From contig CALZKX010000280.1 in the NCBI GenBank assembly GCA_945788155.1, positions 1-15,561 on the forward strand: 15,561 nucleotides of DNA. Reading direction: 5' to 3'. Under the pieces are notes generated by a model, which saw only the letters and a list, made by a program, of their open reading frames with translations, did not search any database and had not been told where the DNA came from. Positions 8,493 through 14,981 of this stretch are shown here, one piece after another. Position 1 is the stretch's first letter, and every line of letters starts with the position of its first letter. This DNA comes from an uncultured Flavobacteriaceae bacterium (GTDB taxonomy: Bacteria > Bacteroidota > Bacteroidia > Flavobacteriales > Flavobacteriaceae). The position numbers and the translations under genes are program-made.

Positions 8493-8522
8493 AAAAAAGC
8501 CTCTCCAATAAAGGAAAAGCTT
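8493..8522 (-). terminator. Second terminator downstream of tRNA-Asp
   Basis: On the minus strand AAGCTTTTCC (8522-8513) pairs with GGAGAGGCTT (8506-8497): ten pairs, two of them G.U, with a 6-base loop, followed by a T tail to 8493. On the plus strand the same two positions would be C.A mismatches, so the structure is minus-specific. It lies about 70 bases past the first terminator of the tRNA, so it may end a separate or read-through RNA. Confidence 0.55.
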
Positions 8523-8529
8523 CTCAAAG

Positions 8530-8565
8530 GTCTGTTTCCAGACTACTTGCCACATTTCTGTGACA
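8530..8565 (-). other. Pair of GAAA-loop hairpins between two terminators (possible small RNA)
   Basis: Minus-strand RNA from this stretch folds into two adjacent hairpins. The first (8565-8548) has a 7-bp stem around a GAAA loop and includes one G.U pair. The second is GTCTG-GAAA-CAGAC (8543-8530). Four bases separate them. The segment lies between the tRNA-Asp terminator and a second terminator, and the first hairpin is duplicated at 4064-4081. No known RNA family is recognised. It could be a small RNA, a processed trailer of tRNA-Asp, or protein-binding sites. Confidence 0.35.
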
Positions 8566-8643
8566 CAACACAACTTTGTTAAATTACTAAAAAAGCCTCA
8601 ACTAGGTTAAGGCTTTTAGCAATCTTGCGGTCTGGACGGGACT
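8542..8643 (-). repeat. Right copy of tRNA-Asp 3' end and downstream region (attR-like)
   Basis: This is the partner of the repeat at 4058-4150, about 4.49 kb away in direct orientation. It includes the 3' end of the intact tRNA-Asp (8628-8643), its terminator, and the hairpin with flanking CACAACACAAC. Weaker similarity continues to the left in both copies (a CTAAAA/ACAAAAAAGC stretch near 8486-8500 and 3977-3992). Together the copies bracket the two plus-strand surface-protein genes. Confidence 0.75.
8587..8617 (-). terminator. Intrinsic terminator of tRNA-Asp
   Basis: On the minus strand AAAAGCCTTAAC (8617-8606) pairs with GTTGAGGCTTTT (8602-8591) around the loop CTA. One pair is U.G, which would be a C.A mismatch on the plus strand. 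A T run follows. It lies about 11 bases after the tRNA 3' end. It might also weakly stop the convergent lipoprotein transcript. Confidence 0.7.
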
Positions 8644-8701
8644 CGAACCCGCGACCCCCTGCGTGACAGGCAGGTATTCTAACCAGCTGAACTACCAAAC
8701 C
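8628..8701 (-). tRNA. tRNA-Asp (anticodon GTC)
   Basis: The 74-base gene reads GGTTTGG at the 5' acceptor strand and CCAGACC plus discriminator G at the 3' end, with one T.G wobble. The D-arm (TAGTTCAGCTGGTTAGAA), the anticodon arm CCTGC-CTGTCAC-GCAGG and the T-arm with TTCGAGT are all intact. Anticodon GTC (plus positions 8665-8667) reads Asp codons. The body closely matches bacterial tRNA-Asp. CCA is not encoded (CAA follows), so it must be added after transcription. The last 16 bases are duplicated at 4135-4150. Confidence 0.97.
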
Positions 8702-8710
8702 GTTGTATCC

Positions 8711-8722
8711 CGATAGCTATCG
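8711..8722. repeat. Perfect 12-bp palindrome in tRNA-Asp leader
   Basis: CGATAGCTATCG is self-complementary and flanked by CC and AG, making CCCGATAGCTATCGAG. It lies between the tRNA promoter and the mature 5' end. I recall near-identical palindromes scattered between genes in flavobacterial genomes, so it is probably an interspersed repeat. Confidence 0.6.
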
Positions 8723-8734
8723 AGATTGCGGTTG

Positions 8735-8764
8735 CAAATATACACTGCATTTTTTATATCGCAA
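8735..8764 (-). promoter_or_regulatory. Promoter of tRNA-Asp
   Basis: On the minus strand TTG (8764-8762) is followed after 19 bases by TATATTTG (8742-8735), a full match to the Bacteroidota housekeeping promoter. RNA would start near 8728, leaving a leader of about 27 bases that includes the 12-bp palindrome. Confidence 0.8.
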
Positions 8765-8796
8765 ATGTTTTTCTGAAATTTTTCAATAAAATCGAC

Positions 8797-9726
8797 TTAA
8801 ACAAATTTCTGTCGTTCTAACATATACGTGGTTAGTATTTTATTGAAACTCTCATTTATATTAGCTTCTACATATTTTATTTGATATTGTCCACATTTCA
8901 GTTTTATATCTGCAAAATAATTGGACACAGCCTTTTCATAATTTTCCTTAATGTTTTCAGCATATAAATCAATATGTTCACCTGTTTCAACATCCACAAA
9001 TCGTTTTGGAGAATTATCGAAATCAAAATTAAACTCCTTTTCTTTATCAATCACATGAAACAAAACAACCTCATGTTTATTATACTTTAAATGTCTCAAG
9101 GCATCAAATAGTTTCACTTCATCAATACCATCCTGAAACATATCAGAAAACAAAAATATTAAAGAACGTCTGTGAATTTTTTCAGCTATTTGGTGTAAAA
9201 ATTCATAAGTGTTCGTCGTTTTTTGTACTGATTTGTTTACCACCATATTACTTAGTTGATCCAATAACATTCTATGATGACGTTCACTCCCTTTTTCTGG
9301 CGCATAATAATCATAGGTGTCACTATAAATGCTTAAACCAACCGCATCTCGTTGCTTTTTTAAAATATGCATAATTGATGCTGCTGCTAAGGCAGAAAAT
9401 CCTGTTTTATTTAATGAATCTATCCCAAACTTATTAATTTCAGGGTAATGCATCGAGCTGCTATTATCGACAATTAAATGACAACGTAGGTTAGTTTCTT
9501 CGTCGTAACGTTTTGTAAAGAGTTTATCTGTTTTGGCAAATAGTTTCCAATCTATATGTCGAGTACTTTCGCCTCGATTGTATATTTTATGTTCCGCAAA
9601 TTCTGCTGAAAACCCATGAAACGGACTTTTATGCATACCAGCTATAAAGCCTTCAACTACTTGTTTAGCCAGTAATTCTAGGTTTTTAAAGCCTGATGTT
9701 TTATTTACTTCGTTTTGTAAATTCAT
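8797..9726 (-). CDS. DUF58 domain-containing protein (vWA-like fold)
   Basis: The call is 309 residues from the ATG at 9726-9724 (MNLQNEVNKTSGFKNLELL). The DUF58 signature STRHIDWKLFAKTDKLFTKRY is at about residues 54-74, and a vWA-type metal-site motif DNSSS at residues 87-91. SLIFLFSDM further on fits the central strand of the fold. DUF58 proteins usually sit beside MoxR AAA+ ATPases and vWA membrane proteins and are thought to serve protein maturation or envelope stress; no such partner lies in this window. The frame could start at 9780 or 9750, but those codons overlap two back-to-back hairpins and an AT-rich promoter-like sequence, and homologues as I remember them begin near MNLQ. It is separated from trxA by that gene's terminator. 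The exact cellular role is unknown. Confidence 0.9.
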   Translation of the reverse strand: MNLQNEVNKTSGFKNLELLAKQVVEGFIAGMHKSPFHGFSAEFAEHKIYNRGESTRHIDWKLFAKTDKLFTKRYDEETNLRCHLIVDNSSSMHYPEINKFGIDSLNKTGFSALAAASIMHILKKQRDAVGLSIYSDTYDYYAPEKGSERHHRMLLDQLSNMVVNKSVQKTTNTYEFLHQIAEKIHRRSLIFLFSDMFQDGIDEVKLFDALRHLKYNKHEVVLFHVIDKEKEFNFDFDNSPKRFVDVETGEHIDLYAENIKENYEKAVSNYFADIKLKCGQYQIKYVEANINESFNKILTTYMLERQKFV

Positions 9727-9735
9727 TAGCCCATC

Positions 9736-9776
9736 TGTCGTAAACGACATCTTCCCTAAGGGAAGAGTTAAATATA
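9736..9776 (-). promoter_or_regulatory. DUF58 leader: promoter-like box and two adjacent inverted repeats
   Basis: On the minus strand a TATATTTA box (9776-9769), one base off TAnnTTTG, precedes TCTTCCC-TTA-GGGAAGA (9766-9750, 7-bp stem). TGTCGTTTACGACA (9749-9736) follows directly; it is a palindrome with half-sites TGTCGT/ACGACA. The preferred ATG lies 10 bases further at 9726. No clear -33 element is present. The inverted repeats may act as RNA hairpins or as an operator. Confidence 0.4.
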
Positions 9777-9801
9777 TCAATTAATAAAAACTATCTTCTA
9801 A

Positions 9802-9835
9802 ACTAAAAAAGGTTTGCTTATTAGGCAAACCTTTT
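9802..9835 (-). terminator. Intrinsic terminator of trxA
   Basis: On the minus strand AAAAGGTTTGC (9835-9825) pairs with GCAAACCTTTT (9817-9807), an 11-bp stem with a 7-base loop, followed by more T residues. It starts about 20 bases after the trxA stop codon and separates trxA from the DUF58 gene. Confidence 0.85.
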
Positions 9836-9855
9836 GTGTTTTCTTTTAGACTTTT

Positions 9856-10173
9856 TTATAAAAGTGAATCGATTGCTTCTGTATAAGCATTTTTTGGAGC
9901 TACGCCTACTTGTCTTCCTACTACTTCTCCATCTTTAAATACTAAAACCGTTGGAATGTTTCTAACACCATATTTTGCTGCAAATTCTTGATTTGCATCT
10001 ACATCTACTTTTCCAACAACAGCTTTATCTGCATATTCTTCACTTATTTGGTCAATAATTGGTCCAACCATTCTACATGGTCCACACCAAGCAGCCCAAA
10101 AATCTACCATTACTGGCTTGTCACTTTTTAAAACCGTTTCTTCAAACGTTGCATCTGTTATTTCTAATGCCAT
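9856..10173 (-). CDS. trxA: Thioredoxin
   Basis: The 105-residue protein has the classical thioredoxin length and fold. It carries the redox centre WCGPC at residues 29-33, a buried Asp24 in the strand VMVDFWA, the cis-proline loop NIPTV (Pro74), and the C-terminal GEVVGRQVGV strand-turn. It is a cytoplasmic dithiol-disulfide reductase that is recycled by thioredoxin reductase and reduces ribonucleotide reductase, peroxiredoxins and other proteins. There is no signal peptide. It lies between dnaE and the DUF58 gene on the same strand, with its own promoter-like box upstream and a strong terminator downstream, so it is probably a single-gene transcript. Confidence 0.97.
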   Translation of the reverse strand: MALEITDATFEETVLKSDKPVMVDFWAAWCGPCRMVGPIIDQISEEYADKAVVGKVDVDANQEFAAKYGVRNIPTVLVFKDGEVVGRQVGVAPKNAYTEAIDSLL

Positions 10174-10206
10174 AATATTTTAATTTAATTGTGTTTACTA
10201 CTAATT

Positions 10207-10233
10207 TACCTGCCTATCTTCGGCAGGCAGGTA
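10207..10233. repeat. Alternative-hairpin palindrome in trxA leader
   Basis: CCTGCC (10209-10214) can pair with GGCAGG (10222-10227). Alternatively, TACCTGCC (10207-10214) can pair with GGCAGGTA (10226-10233). The two folds exclude each other. It lies just downstream of the trxA -7 box. Similar CTGCC-TATCTTC-GGCAG elements are, from memory, interspersed repeats in flavobacterial genomes. Confidence 0.55.
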
Positions 10234-10235
10234 TG

Positions 10236-10243
10236 CAAAATTA
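10236..10243 (-). promoter_or_regulatory. -7 element of trxA promoter
   Basis: On the minus strand TAATTTTG matches TAnnTTTG about 63 bases before the trxA ATG. TTTG sequences occur upstream, but none at the usual 19-base spacing (they lie at 14 and 23), so the promoter is tentative. Confidence 0.4.
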
Positions 10244-10324
10244 GTCAAAAAAATTACCAAAGCTTACAAACTGACAATTTGTTTTAACTATGTATGTATT
10301 GTTTCCGTTTATTTATAATTTTTT

Positions 10325-10409
10325 GGGCGCATAAACCAGGCTTTCGGCAGTCGCTTTTTGTTTTTTTTAAAACAAAAGAGCTTCAACAAATGCCTCAATC
10401 CTTTGCGCG
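10325..10409. repeat. REP-like interspersed palindromic element
   Basis: It has nested complementary arms: GCGCA (10327-10331) with TGCGC (10404-10408), AGGC (10338-10341) with GCCT (10392-10395), and a central A/T-rich hairpin with TTTTTGTTTT and AAAACAAAA. The layout (GGGCG, GGCTTTC, central hairpin, CAATCC, GCGC) resembles a widespread Bacteroidota intergenic repeat that I recall. Copy number cannot be judged from one window. Confidence 0.5.
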
Positions 10410-10429
10410 ATATTCTGTGTTATATTAAG

Positions 10430-10483
10430 ATTCCTGCCTTGTGCCATTGCTAAAGCTAAGGCGAAACGCAGTCGCAGGAATTC
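10430..10483. repeat. Inverted repeat at the dnaE 3' end
   Basis: GATTCCTGC (10429-10437) and GCAGGAATT (10474-10482) are inverted and enclose a 36-base G/C-richer stretch. The right arm abuts the dnaE stop codon (10483-10485). It may be an interspersed repeat and might stabilise the dnaE mRNA end. Without a T tail it is not a standard terminator. Confidence 0.5.
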
Positions 10484-13400
10484 TAATTCAACTTATAAAA
10501 CACCTGTTGCCTTTCTAGTTCTTCTAATAACTCTTGTGATATTTTCACTTTTTGTTTTCTGCTAGGCATCTGCAATTTTATTTGCTCTTTATTATCGTAA
10601 ATCACAAAGTTTAAATGATGACTGCCTTCATGCATACCCAATAACTCTTTAATGTTTTTTATACGCTCTTCTTTTATGTCTTTAATATCAAATTGAATGG
10701 ACAACTTCTTCGCATAAGCATCCATGACATCATGCAATAACTGAAAATTATTAAACTGAATTCTTGGTTCTCCCTTTTTACCAGTTTCTCTATTTACCCA
10801 ACCTTCTCTAATAAAAGCTCTAACATACACAAAATTACTAACCATTAAAAAATGCCTGAATTTTAAATATTCTTCACCAAAAATCCTGAATTCAAACGAT
10901 TCTGTATAATCTTCAATAGTAAATAACGCCCAACCTTTTCCTTGTTTGCTCACACGATGTTGTACATCTGTCACCACACCACCAAAGGTTAATTCTCTAT
11001 TTACATAGTTTTGAAGGTCATTAAATAAAGACACCTCAGCATTACAAAAGGTATTCATTTCTATTTTGAAATCATCCAGTGGATGGCCTGAAATATAAAT
11101 ACCTACGACTTCTCTTTCTCTAGCCAGTTTCTCCATGGTTCCCCATTCTTCACAAGGAGGCACTTCTGGTTCTGGAATTTGTACATCACTCGATTCGCCA
11201 AACAAACTTACTTGAGCTGAATTTTCATTTTCTTGATATCTGTTGGCATATTTAATTGTTTTTTCTAGAAAAGTGATGCCATCACCTGTATTATGAAAAT
11301 ACTGGGCACGATGTGTATCTTTAAAACAATCAAATCCGCCTGCATTTGCTAAGTTTTCAAACGCTTTTTTATTGGCTGCACGCAAATCGATTCGTTTAGC
11401 CAAATCGAAAATAGATTTATAGTGACCATCTTTTTTTCTATTCTCCACAATGGTTTTTACGGCACCATGACCTACACCTTTTATAGCTCCCATTCCAAAA
11501 CGAACAGCGTTATCTTTATTTACCGAGAATTTATAATATGATTCATTCACATCTGGTCCAAGCACATTTAGTTTCATGCGTTTACATTCTTCCATGAAGA
11601 AGGTTACTTGCTTAATATCGTTCATGTTATTTGACAACACAGCTGCCATATACTCCGCAGGATAATGCGCTTTTAGGTAGGCCGTTTGATAGGCTATCCA
11701 AGCATAACAAGTTGAGTGCGATTTATTAAATGCATAACTTGCAAAGGCTTCCCAATCTTTCCATATTTTCTCAAGCTTTTCCTTATCCATGCCTTTAGTA
11801 GCAGCTTGTTCAATAAATTTTGGTTTCATTTTATCAAGCACTGCTTTTTGCTTTTTTCCCATGGCTTTACGCAACACATCAGCTTCACCTTTTGTGAAAT
11901 CTGCCAGCTTCTGAGACAAGAGCATTACTTGCTCTTGATAGACTGTAATACCATAGGTCTCCTTAAGGTATTCTTCCATTTCAGGAAGGTCATACTCAAT
12001 GTCTTCATCACCATGTTTACGAGCGATAAAACTTGGAATGTACTCCATTGGACCTGGACGATACAAAGCGTTCATGGCAATAAGGTCGTCAAAAACCGTT
12101 GGTTTTAGATCCTTCATGTGCTTTTGCATTCCTGGAGATTCATACTGAAATATTCCTACTGTTTCTCCTCTTTGGAATAGCTCATAGGTTTTTTCATCAT
12201 CTATCGGAAAATTATCAGGCTCTAGCTCAATACCATGTTTTGCTTTTACAATCTTAACTGTGTCTTTTATAAGTGTCAAGGTTTTCAAGCCAAGGAAATC
12301 CATTTTTAACAATCCAGCATCTTCTACAACAGAGTTGTCAAATTGAGTAACATACAAATCAGAGTCTTTTGCAGTGGCAACAGGTACATAATTGGTGATA
12401 TCGCTTGGTGTAATAATAACTCCACAAGCATGAATTCCAGTATTCCTTACCGAACCTTCTAAGATTCTTGCTTGATTAACGGTTTCGGCTTCTAAATCTT
12501 CACCATCAGCAATATTGAGCAGTTGATTGACTTTTTCTAAATCTTCTGCTCTAAACTTTTTGCTTAATTCCTTTTCATCAACCCCAAAAATTTTACTTAG
12601 TTTGGACATGGTTGGGATTAGCTTCGCTATTCTGTCCGCATCAAATAATGGTAAGTCCAACACTCTTGCAGTATCACGAATGGATGACTTTGCTGCCATG
12701 GTACCATAAGTGATGATTTGCGCGACTTGATTAGCACCATATTTATTAATGACATAATCCATAACACGACCACGACCTTCGTCATCAAAATCGATATCGA
12801 TATCTGGCATACTAATCCTGTCTGGATTTAAGAAACGCTCAAAAAGTAAATCGTACTTTAAAGGGTCTATATTTGTAATCCACAAACTGTAAGCAACTAC
12901 TGAACCAGCTGCCGAACCACGACCAGGACCAACAGATACATCCATATTTCTGGCTTCACGAATAAAATCTTCAACAATTAAGAAATATCCTGGATACCCT
13001 GTGTTTTCAATGGTTGCAAGTTCAAAGTCTAAACGTTCTTGAATTTCTTTTGTGATTTCATCATAGCGTTTTTTTGCGCCTTCGTAAGTAATATGCCGTA
13101 AATAGGCATTTTCCCCTCGTTTACCACCATCTTCTAAATCTTGTTCATCTTTAAATTCGTTTGGAATACTAAACTCTGGTAATAAAACATCTCTTGCGAG
13201 TTCGAAAGCTTCAACTTTATTTACAACTTCTTGAATATTGATAATCGCTTCTCGAGTATCCTGAAACAAAGTTTTCATTTCTTCAGAAGACTTAAAATAG
13301 TATTCCTGATTTGGTAAACCATAACGATAACCTCGACCTCTACCTATTGGAGTGCCCTGTTTTTCGCCATCTTTAACACATAACAAAATATCGTGTGCAT

Positions 13401-14862
13401 TGGCATCTTCTTGCTCACAATAATAATTGTTATTGGTAGCAACTAGCTTAACATCATGTTTTTTAGCAAACTCTTTTAGCACTAAATTTGCTCGTCGTTC
13501 ATCTTCTTGATTATGTTGCATGATTTCTAAATAGAAATCGTCTTTAAATTGTTCTTTCCACCAAACAAGGGCTTCTTCAGCTTGTTTTTCACCAATGTTC
13601 AATATTTTACTTGAAACCTCTCCATAAAGATTTCCTGATAAAACAATAATATCTTCTTTATATTTTTCTACAACAGTTTTATCAATTCTTGGCACGTAAT
13701 AAAAACCATCTGTATAGGCAATGGATGCCATTTTTACCAAATTTTGATAACCATTTTTATTTTTTGCAAGCATGACTATTTGGTAGCCATAATCTTTGTG
13801 AGATTTGTTTAAATGGTCTTCACACACAAAAAACTCACAGCCAATAATGGGTTTAATTTCTAGACCAACTGGAGACTCACCTTTTTTAAGAGCGTCTTCG
13901 TTTTGCTCTTTGATTATTCTATTATGGTTTTTTACTTCTTTTACAAAGTGAAACGCTCCCATCATATTTGCATGGTCTGTCAAAGCCACAGCATTCATAT
14001 TGTGTTTCGCTGTCGACGTCACTAAATCTTTAATACTTATAGTCGATTGCAACACAGAAAACTGTGAATGATTATGTAGATGAACAAAATTTGCGTTCTC
14101 TAATTCTGTTGTATCAACTTTAGATTCTTCAATCTCGCCTTCTTGGGCTTTTTGAAGCTGCTCATGGATTTTAGCGGAAGCCTTTTTAAGGTTTATGTGT
14201 TTTAAACCTATTAGCTGAATTTCCTTGGGATTAGCCTCAGTAAATTTCTCAATGTAATCTGGTTGAACATCCAATTGTTCTTTGGTGTACTGCTTTCTTC
14301 TTACTAATTCAAAAAAGCAACGTGTAGTTGCCTCCACATCTGCAGTTGCATTATGCGCCTCATTAAAAGCTTCACCAAATAAATATTCGTGTAACTCGGT
14401 AAGTGTGGGTAACTTAAATTTTCCACCACGACCTCCAGGGAGTTTACAAAGTAAGGCTGTATGCTCTGTACAAGTATCTAAAACTATAAGTTCAAGTAAT
14501 GAAGTTGCGGTATCTTCACGAAAAAACTCACAACCCATAATGTTTAAATCGAAGCCTACGTTTTGTCCAACTACAAATTTTGATTTGCTGAGTGCTTGGT
14601 TGAATTTCTCTAAAACCTCTGTTAAAGGCAAACCTTTTTCTTGTGCTAACTCTGTAGAAATACCATGAATTTTTTCGGCATCATAAGGTATATTAAAGCC
14701 CTCTGGTTGAATCAGGTAATCTTGATGTTCGATACAGTTTCCCATGGCATCATGCAATTGCCATGCAATTTGAACAGCTCTAGGCCAATTATCAGTATCA
14801 GTAATTGAAGCGTCCCAACGCTTAGGTAAACCTGTTGTTTCTGTATCAAAAACTAAATACAT
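10483..14862 (-). CDS. dnaE: DNA polymerase III alpha subunit with N-terminal proofreading exonuclease
   Basis: The 1459-residue chromosomal replicase subunit starts at the ATG at 14862. Residues 1-190 form a DnaQ-like DEDDh 3'-5' exonuclease: D6 and E8 in FDTETTG, D105 in GQNVGFDLNIM, H170 and D175 in HNATADVEAT. The PHP domain starts at about 259 (FVHLHNHSQFSV, H261/H263; LTDHANMMG at 295-302). The polymerase core includes GPGRGSAAGS (645-654), PDIDIDF (686-692) and KMDFLGL (853-859), which supply the catalytic aspartates. Helix-hairpin-helix and OB-fold (about 1288-1380) regions follow. It is longer than E. coli DnaE (about 1160 residues) because of the fused exonuclease, an arrangement I know from Flavobacteriia. 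It acts at the fork with the sliding clamp. No frameshift or missing catalytic residue is seen. Confidence 0.97.
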   Translation of the reverse strand: MYLVFDTETTGLPKRWDASITDTDNWPRAVQIAWQLHDAMGNCIEHQDYLIQPEGFNIPYDAEKIHGISTELAQEKGLPLTEVLEKFNQALSKSKFVVGQNVGFDLNIMGCEFFREDTATSLLELIVLDTCTEHTALLCKLPGGRGGKFKLPTLTELHEYLFGEAFNEAHNATADVEATTRCFFELVRRKQYTKEQLDVQPDYIEKFTEANPKEIQLIGLKHINLKKASAKIHEQLQKAQEGEIEESKVDTTELENANFVHLHNHSQFSVLQSTISIKDLVTSTAKHNMNAVALTDHANMMGAFHFVKEVKNHNRIIKEQNEDALKKGESPVGLEIKPIIGCEFFVCEDHLNKSHKDYGYQIVMLAKNKNGYQNLVKMASIAYTDGFYYVPRIDKTVVEKYKEDIIVLSGNLYGEVSSKILNIGEKQAEEALVWWKEQFKDDFYLEIMQHNQEDERRANLVLKEFAKKHDVKLVATNNNYYCEQEDANAHDILLCVKDGEKQGTPIGRGRGYRYGLPNQEYYFKSSEEMKTLFQDTREAIINIQEVVNKVEAFELARDVLLPEFSIPNEFKDEQDLEDGGKRGENAYLRHITYEGAKKRYDEITKEIQERLDFELATIENTGYPGYFLIVEDFIREARNMDVSVGPGRGSAAGSVVAYSLWITNIDPLKYDLLFERFLNPDRISMPDIDIDFDDEGRGRVMDYVINKYGANQVAQIITYGTMAAKSSIRDTARVLDLPLFDADRIAKLIPTMSKLSKIFGVDEKELSKKFRAEDLEKVNQLLNIADGEDLEAETVNQARILEGSVRNTGIHACGVIITPSDITNYVPVATAKDSDLYVTQFDNSVVEDAGLLKMDFLGLKTLTLIKDTVKIVKAKHGIELEPDNFPIDDEKTYELFQRGETVGIFQYESPGMQKHMKDLKPTVFDDLIAMNALYRPGPMEYIPSFIARKHGDEDIEYDLPEMEEYLKETYGITVYQEQVMLLSQKLADFTKGEADVLRKAMGKKQKAVLDKMKPKFIEQAATKGMDKEKLEKIWKDWEAFASYAFNKSHSTCYAWIAYQTAYLKAHYPAEYMAAVLSNNMNDIKQVTFFMEECKRMKLNVLGPDVNESYYKFSVNKDNAVRFGMGAIKGVGHGAVKTIVENRKKDGHYKSIFDLAKRIDLRAANKKAFENLANAGGFDCFKDTHRAQYFHNTGDGITFLEKTIKYANRYQENENSAQVSLFGESSDVQIPEPEVPPCEEWGTMEKLAREREVVGIYISGHPLDDFKIEMNTFCNAEVSLFNDLQNYVNRELTFGGVVTDVQHRVSKQGKGWALFTIEDYTESFEFRIFGEEYLKFRHFLMVSNFVYVRAFIREGWVNRETGKKGEPRIQFNNFQLLHDVMDAYAKKLSIQFDIKDIKEERIKNIKELLGMHEGSHHLNFVIYDNKEQIKLQMPSRKQKVKISQELLEELERQQVFYKLN

Positions 14863-14869
14863 CTATGAG

Positions 14870-14898
14870 TTTTAAGGTGAAAATTCAGAACCTTAAAA
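14870..14898. promoter_or_regulatory. 9-bp inverted repeat upstream of dnaE
   Basis: TTTTAAGGT (14870-14878) and ACCTTAAAA (14890-14898) are perfect inverted repeats separated by 11 bases. They begin 8 bases before the dnaE start. There is no T tail on either side, so a terminator is unlikely. An operator or a leader hairpin is possible. Confidence 0.45.
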
Positions 14899-14947
14899 TT
14901 AGGAATAATTATAGGTTTAAAAACGAAAAGTTATGAACAGTTTTGAA

Positions 14948-14955
14948 CAAAATTA
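14948..14955 (-). promoter_or_regulatory. Possible -7 element for dnaE
   Basis: On the minus strand TAATTTTG fits TAnnTTTG about 85 bases before the dnaE ATG, but no TTG lies at the expected distance upstream. A TGAACA-GTTT-TGAACA direct repeat (plus strand, 14935-14950) overlaps it. Confidence 0.3.
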
Positions 14956-14981
14956 GACGAGAAATTTTAGATAATAAATTG

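Larger units (their letters stand above)
10174..10482. other. 309-base trxA-dnaE gap filled with palindromic repeats
   Basis: No coding capacity is seen. From left to right it holds the trxA leader with an alternative hairpin (10207-10233), the -7 box (10236-10243), a REP-like palindromic element (10325-10409) and an inverted repeat at the end of dnaE (10430-10482). No classical dnaE terminator with a T tail is seen. Confidence 0.6.

Noticed and set aside
8298..8573. Minus-strand frame of 91 codons
   Set aside because: It overlaps the lipoprotein gene end and the hairpin module on the other strand, has no recognisable domain, and its start falls inside the repeat.
4151..8624. Integrated phage or conjugative island at tRNA-Asp
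   Set aside because: Repeats fit the geometry, but no integrase, excisionase, replication, mobilisation or phage gene is encoded between them; only two surface-protein genes are present.
11716..14668. Plus-strand frames opposite dnaE (11716-12108, 12527-12709, 14282-14668)
   Set aside because: They are antisense shadows of a well-conserved polymerase gene with no domain or leader signals of their own.
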